Source of the DNA: Papio anubis
Lineage: Eukaryota > Chordata > Mammalia > Primates > Cercopithecidae
Length of the DNA: 64,000 nt
Assembly (NCBI RefSeq): GCF_008728515.1
Contig: NC_044996.1
Coordinates: 130,790,923 to 130,854,922 of the forward strand
Direction: 5' to 3'
Part shown: positions 63,161 through 64,000 of the stretch, piece by piece
Layout of the letters: every line of letters begins with the position of its first letter
Numbering within the stretch: the stretch's first letter is position 1
Made by a program: the position numbers and the translations under genes
The notes under the pieces: model-generated
Told to the model about the DNA's origin: nothing
Database searches by the model: none
The model's input: only the letters and a program-made list of their open reading frames with translations

Positions 63161-64000
63161 TTTAGAACTATGACACTTGCCTTCCAGAAGAGTGGGCAAA
63201 TAATCATGTGGAAGTAGAATAACTTAAAGGAGAGGAACTGCCCTTTTAAACTTTCTCTACCTAGAATATATGGAAAAAGGCTCATGGGAGTGGTTAGAAA
63301 GGAATCAGGATCGAATTCAGGGGACTTTGGGTTTGAGCTCAAAGGCACATTAACATGCTAAGTAATATGGCCCATGTCACTTTAACTCTCTGGGTATTGG
63401 TCCTGTTGAGGTATGATGTTGATAGTCAGATGATAGTTAAGCATTACATTTGAATTGCACTTGTCTGTAAGAAACTTGGAATTAGGCAGAAAAGATTACA
63501 GGTGCTCTTTTAGTGTAGTGCTGGGCATGGCATAGTATTTTCTAGGCTATTTCACCCATCAGTAGAGGCAGAGATGAGCTAGTAGAATTTTATCTAATAG
63601 AAATTCAAATAATTTCTGTCCGAAGAGCGGATAACCATAAAGGTTATTGTTTATGAACTCTATTGGACATTAGCCAGTTTTTAGAAAAATCTAACCCAGC
63701 AAACTTATCCTAACATTGCTTGTAAATACCCCATTTCTCAAATGCTCTTTGGTCTGGTTTTAACATTTTACTGTTTTTTCATCAATTAATAAGCTAAATT
63801 TTGGACTTGTGCTAATTTTATATTTGCCTAAGAGTCATGATTTTATCCTTTTGAAAACTATGATTTAAGAGTGTTTAGATAGAAAACCTCAAGTGTAAAA
63901 CCTTTTCTGGAATCTTTGCCTCTGCTTCCTTCAGATGACAAAACAGTGATTTCATTGAACTGATACTGCTACCGGGCACTTGGTGCTTCTTGTGCCAGGG
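63161..64000. other. Unassigned sequence to window end
   Basis: No recognised repeat or gene. Confidence 0.5.

Overview
This window looks like non-coding nuclear DNA from an Old World monkey (macaque/baboon/guenon type). The primate assignment comes from full-length Alu elements, free Alu monomers, MIR, L2, L1PA/L1M and MaLR LTRs. The Old World monkey assignment rests on two things. The Alu at 8147-8437 carries bases I recall as diagnostic of the cercopithecid AluYRa group. The young L1 at 51062-53406 ends in an ATA-rich tail (TATAATAATAATAAATAAAT) that I associate with cercopithecid L1 copies.

I find no protein-coding gene, tRNA, rRNA or CRISPR array. Every open frame longer than about 100 codons lies in Alu, L1 or LTR sequence, or in sequence without splice, codon or family support. 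The window is intergenic or deep intronic. The unassigned stretches are AT-rich, and a few (25060-25480, 36850-37340, 55420-55640) have the motif-dense look of conserved regulatory DNA. That is inference only.

Layout. 1-9640: L2, a hAT fragment, MaLR-type LTRs, and a nested locus at 4800-6462 (an old MLT1-type LTR broken by an Alu and by a second LTR that carries an 83-bp tandem duplication). 9640-29600: mostly unique sequence with MIR, L2, MER5A-type hAT, L1M tails, and a second nested MLT1-type LTR (17440-18915) interrupted by an L1PA tail and an Alu. 29601-36105: one essentially full-length but inactivated L1, with 5' UTR, broken ORF1, broken ORF2 and 3' UTR. 36600-41570: hAT copies, an inverted pair of related LTRs, a MER53-like palindromic element inside one of them, a long imperfect hairpin at 39610-39805, and an MLT2-type LTR split by a free Alu monomer with a perfect 14-bp target duplication. 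41640-48470: an old minus-strand L1M/L1MA copy that has been repeatedly remodelled. It contains a nested chimeric L1 5' half, a solitary LTR with 6-bp target duplications, a local inversion bounded by perfect 31-bp inverted repeats, and a 338-bp insert with 17-bp flanking duplications. 48786-53406: an LTR, an old L1 3' end with a TG/AG microsatellite, two Alus and a young L1. 53400-64000: L1M, MIR, LTR and L2 relics in AT-rich unique sequence.

The point that most affects use of this sequence is 49793-53406. Two young-looking Alus and a young L1 there carry very frequent small insertions and deletions, unlike every other repeat in the window. This looks like unpolished long-read gap filling, not biology. 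I did not find an undescribed gene system. The most interesting structures are the L1 snap-back inversion, the possible retro-insert at 47900-48237, the chimeric L1 and the 39.6-39.8 kb hairpin.

Repeat family names come from memory of consensus sequences, not from a database search. Treat names below about 0.6 confidence as class-level calls.
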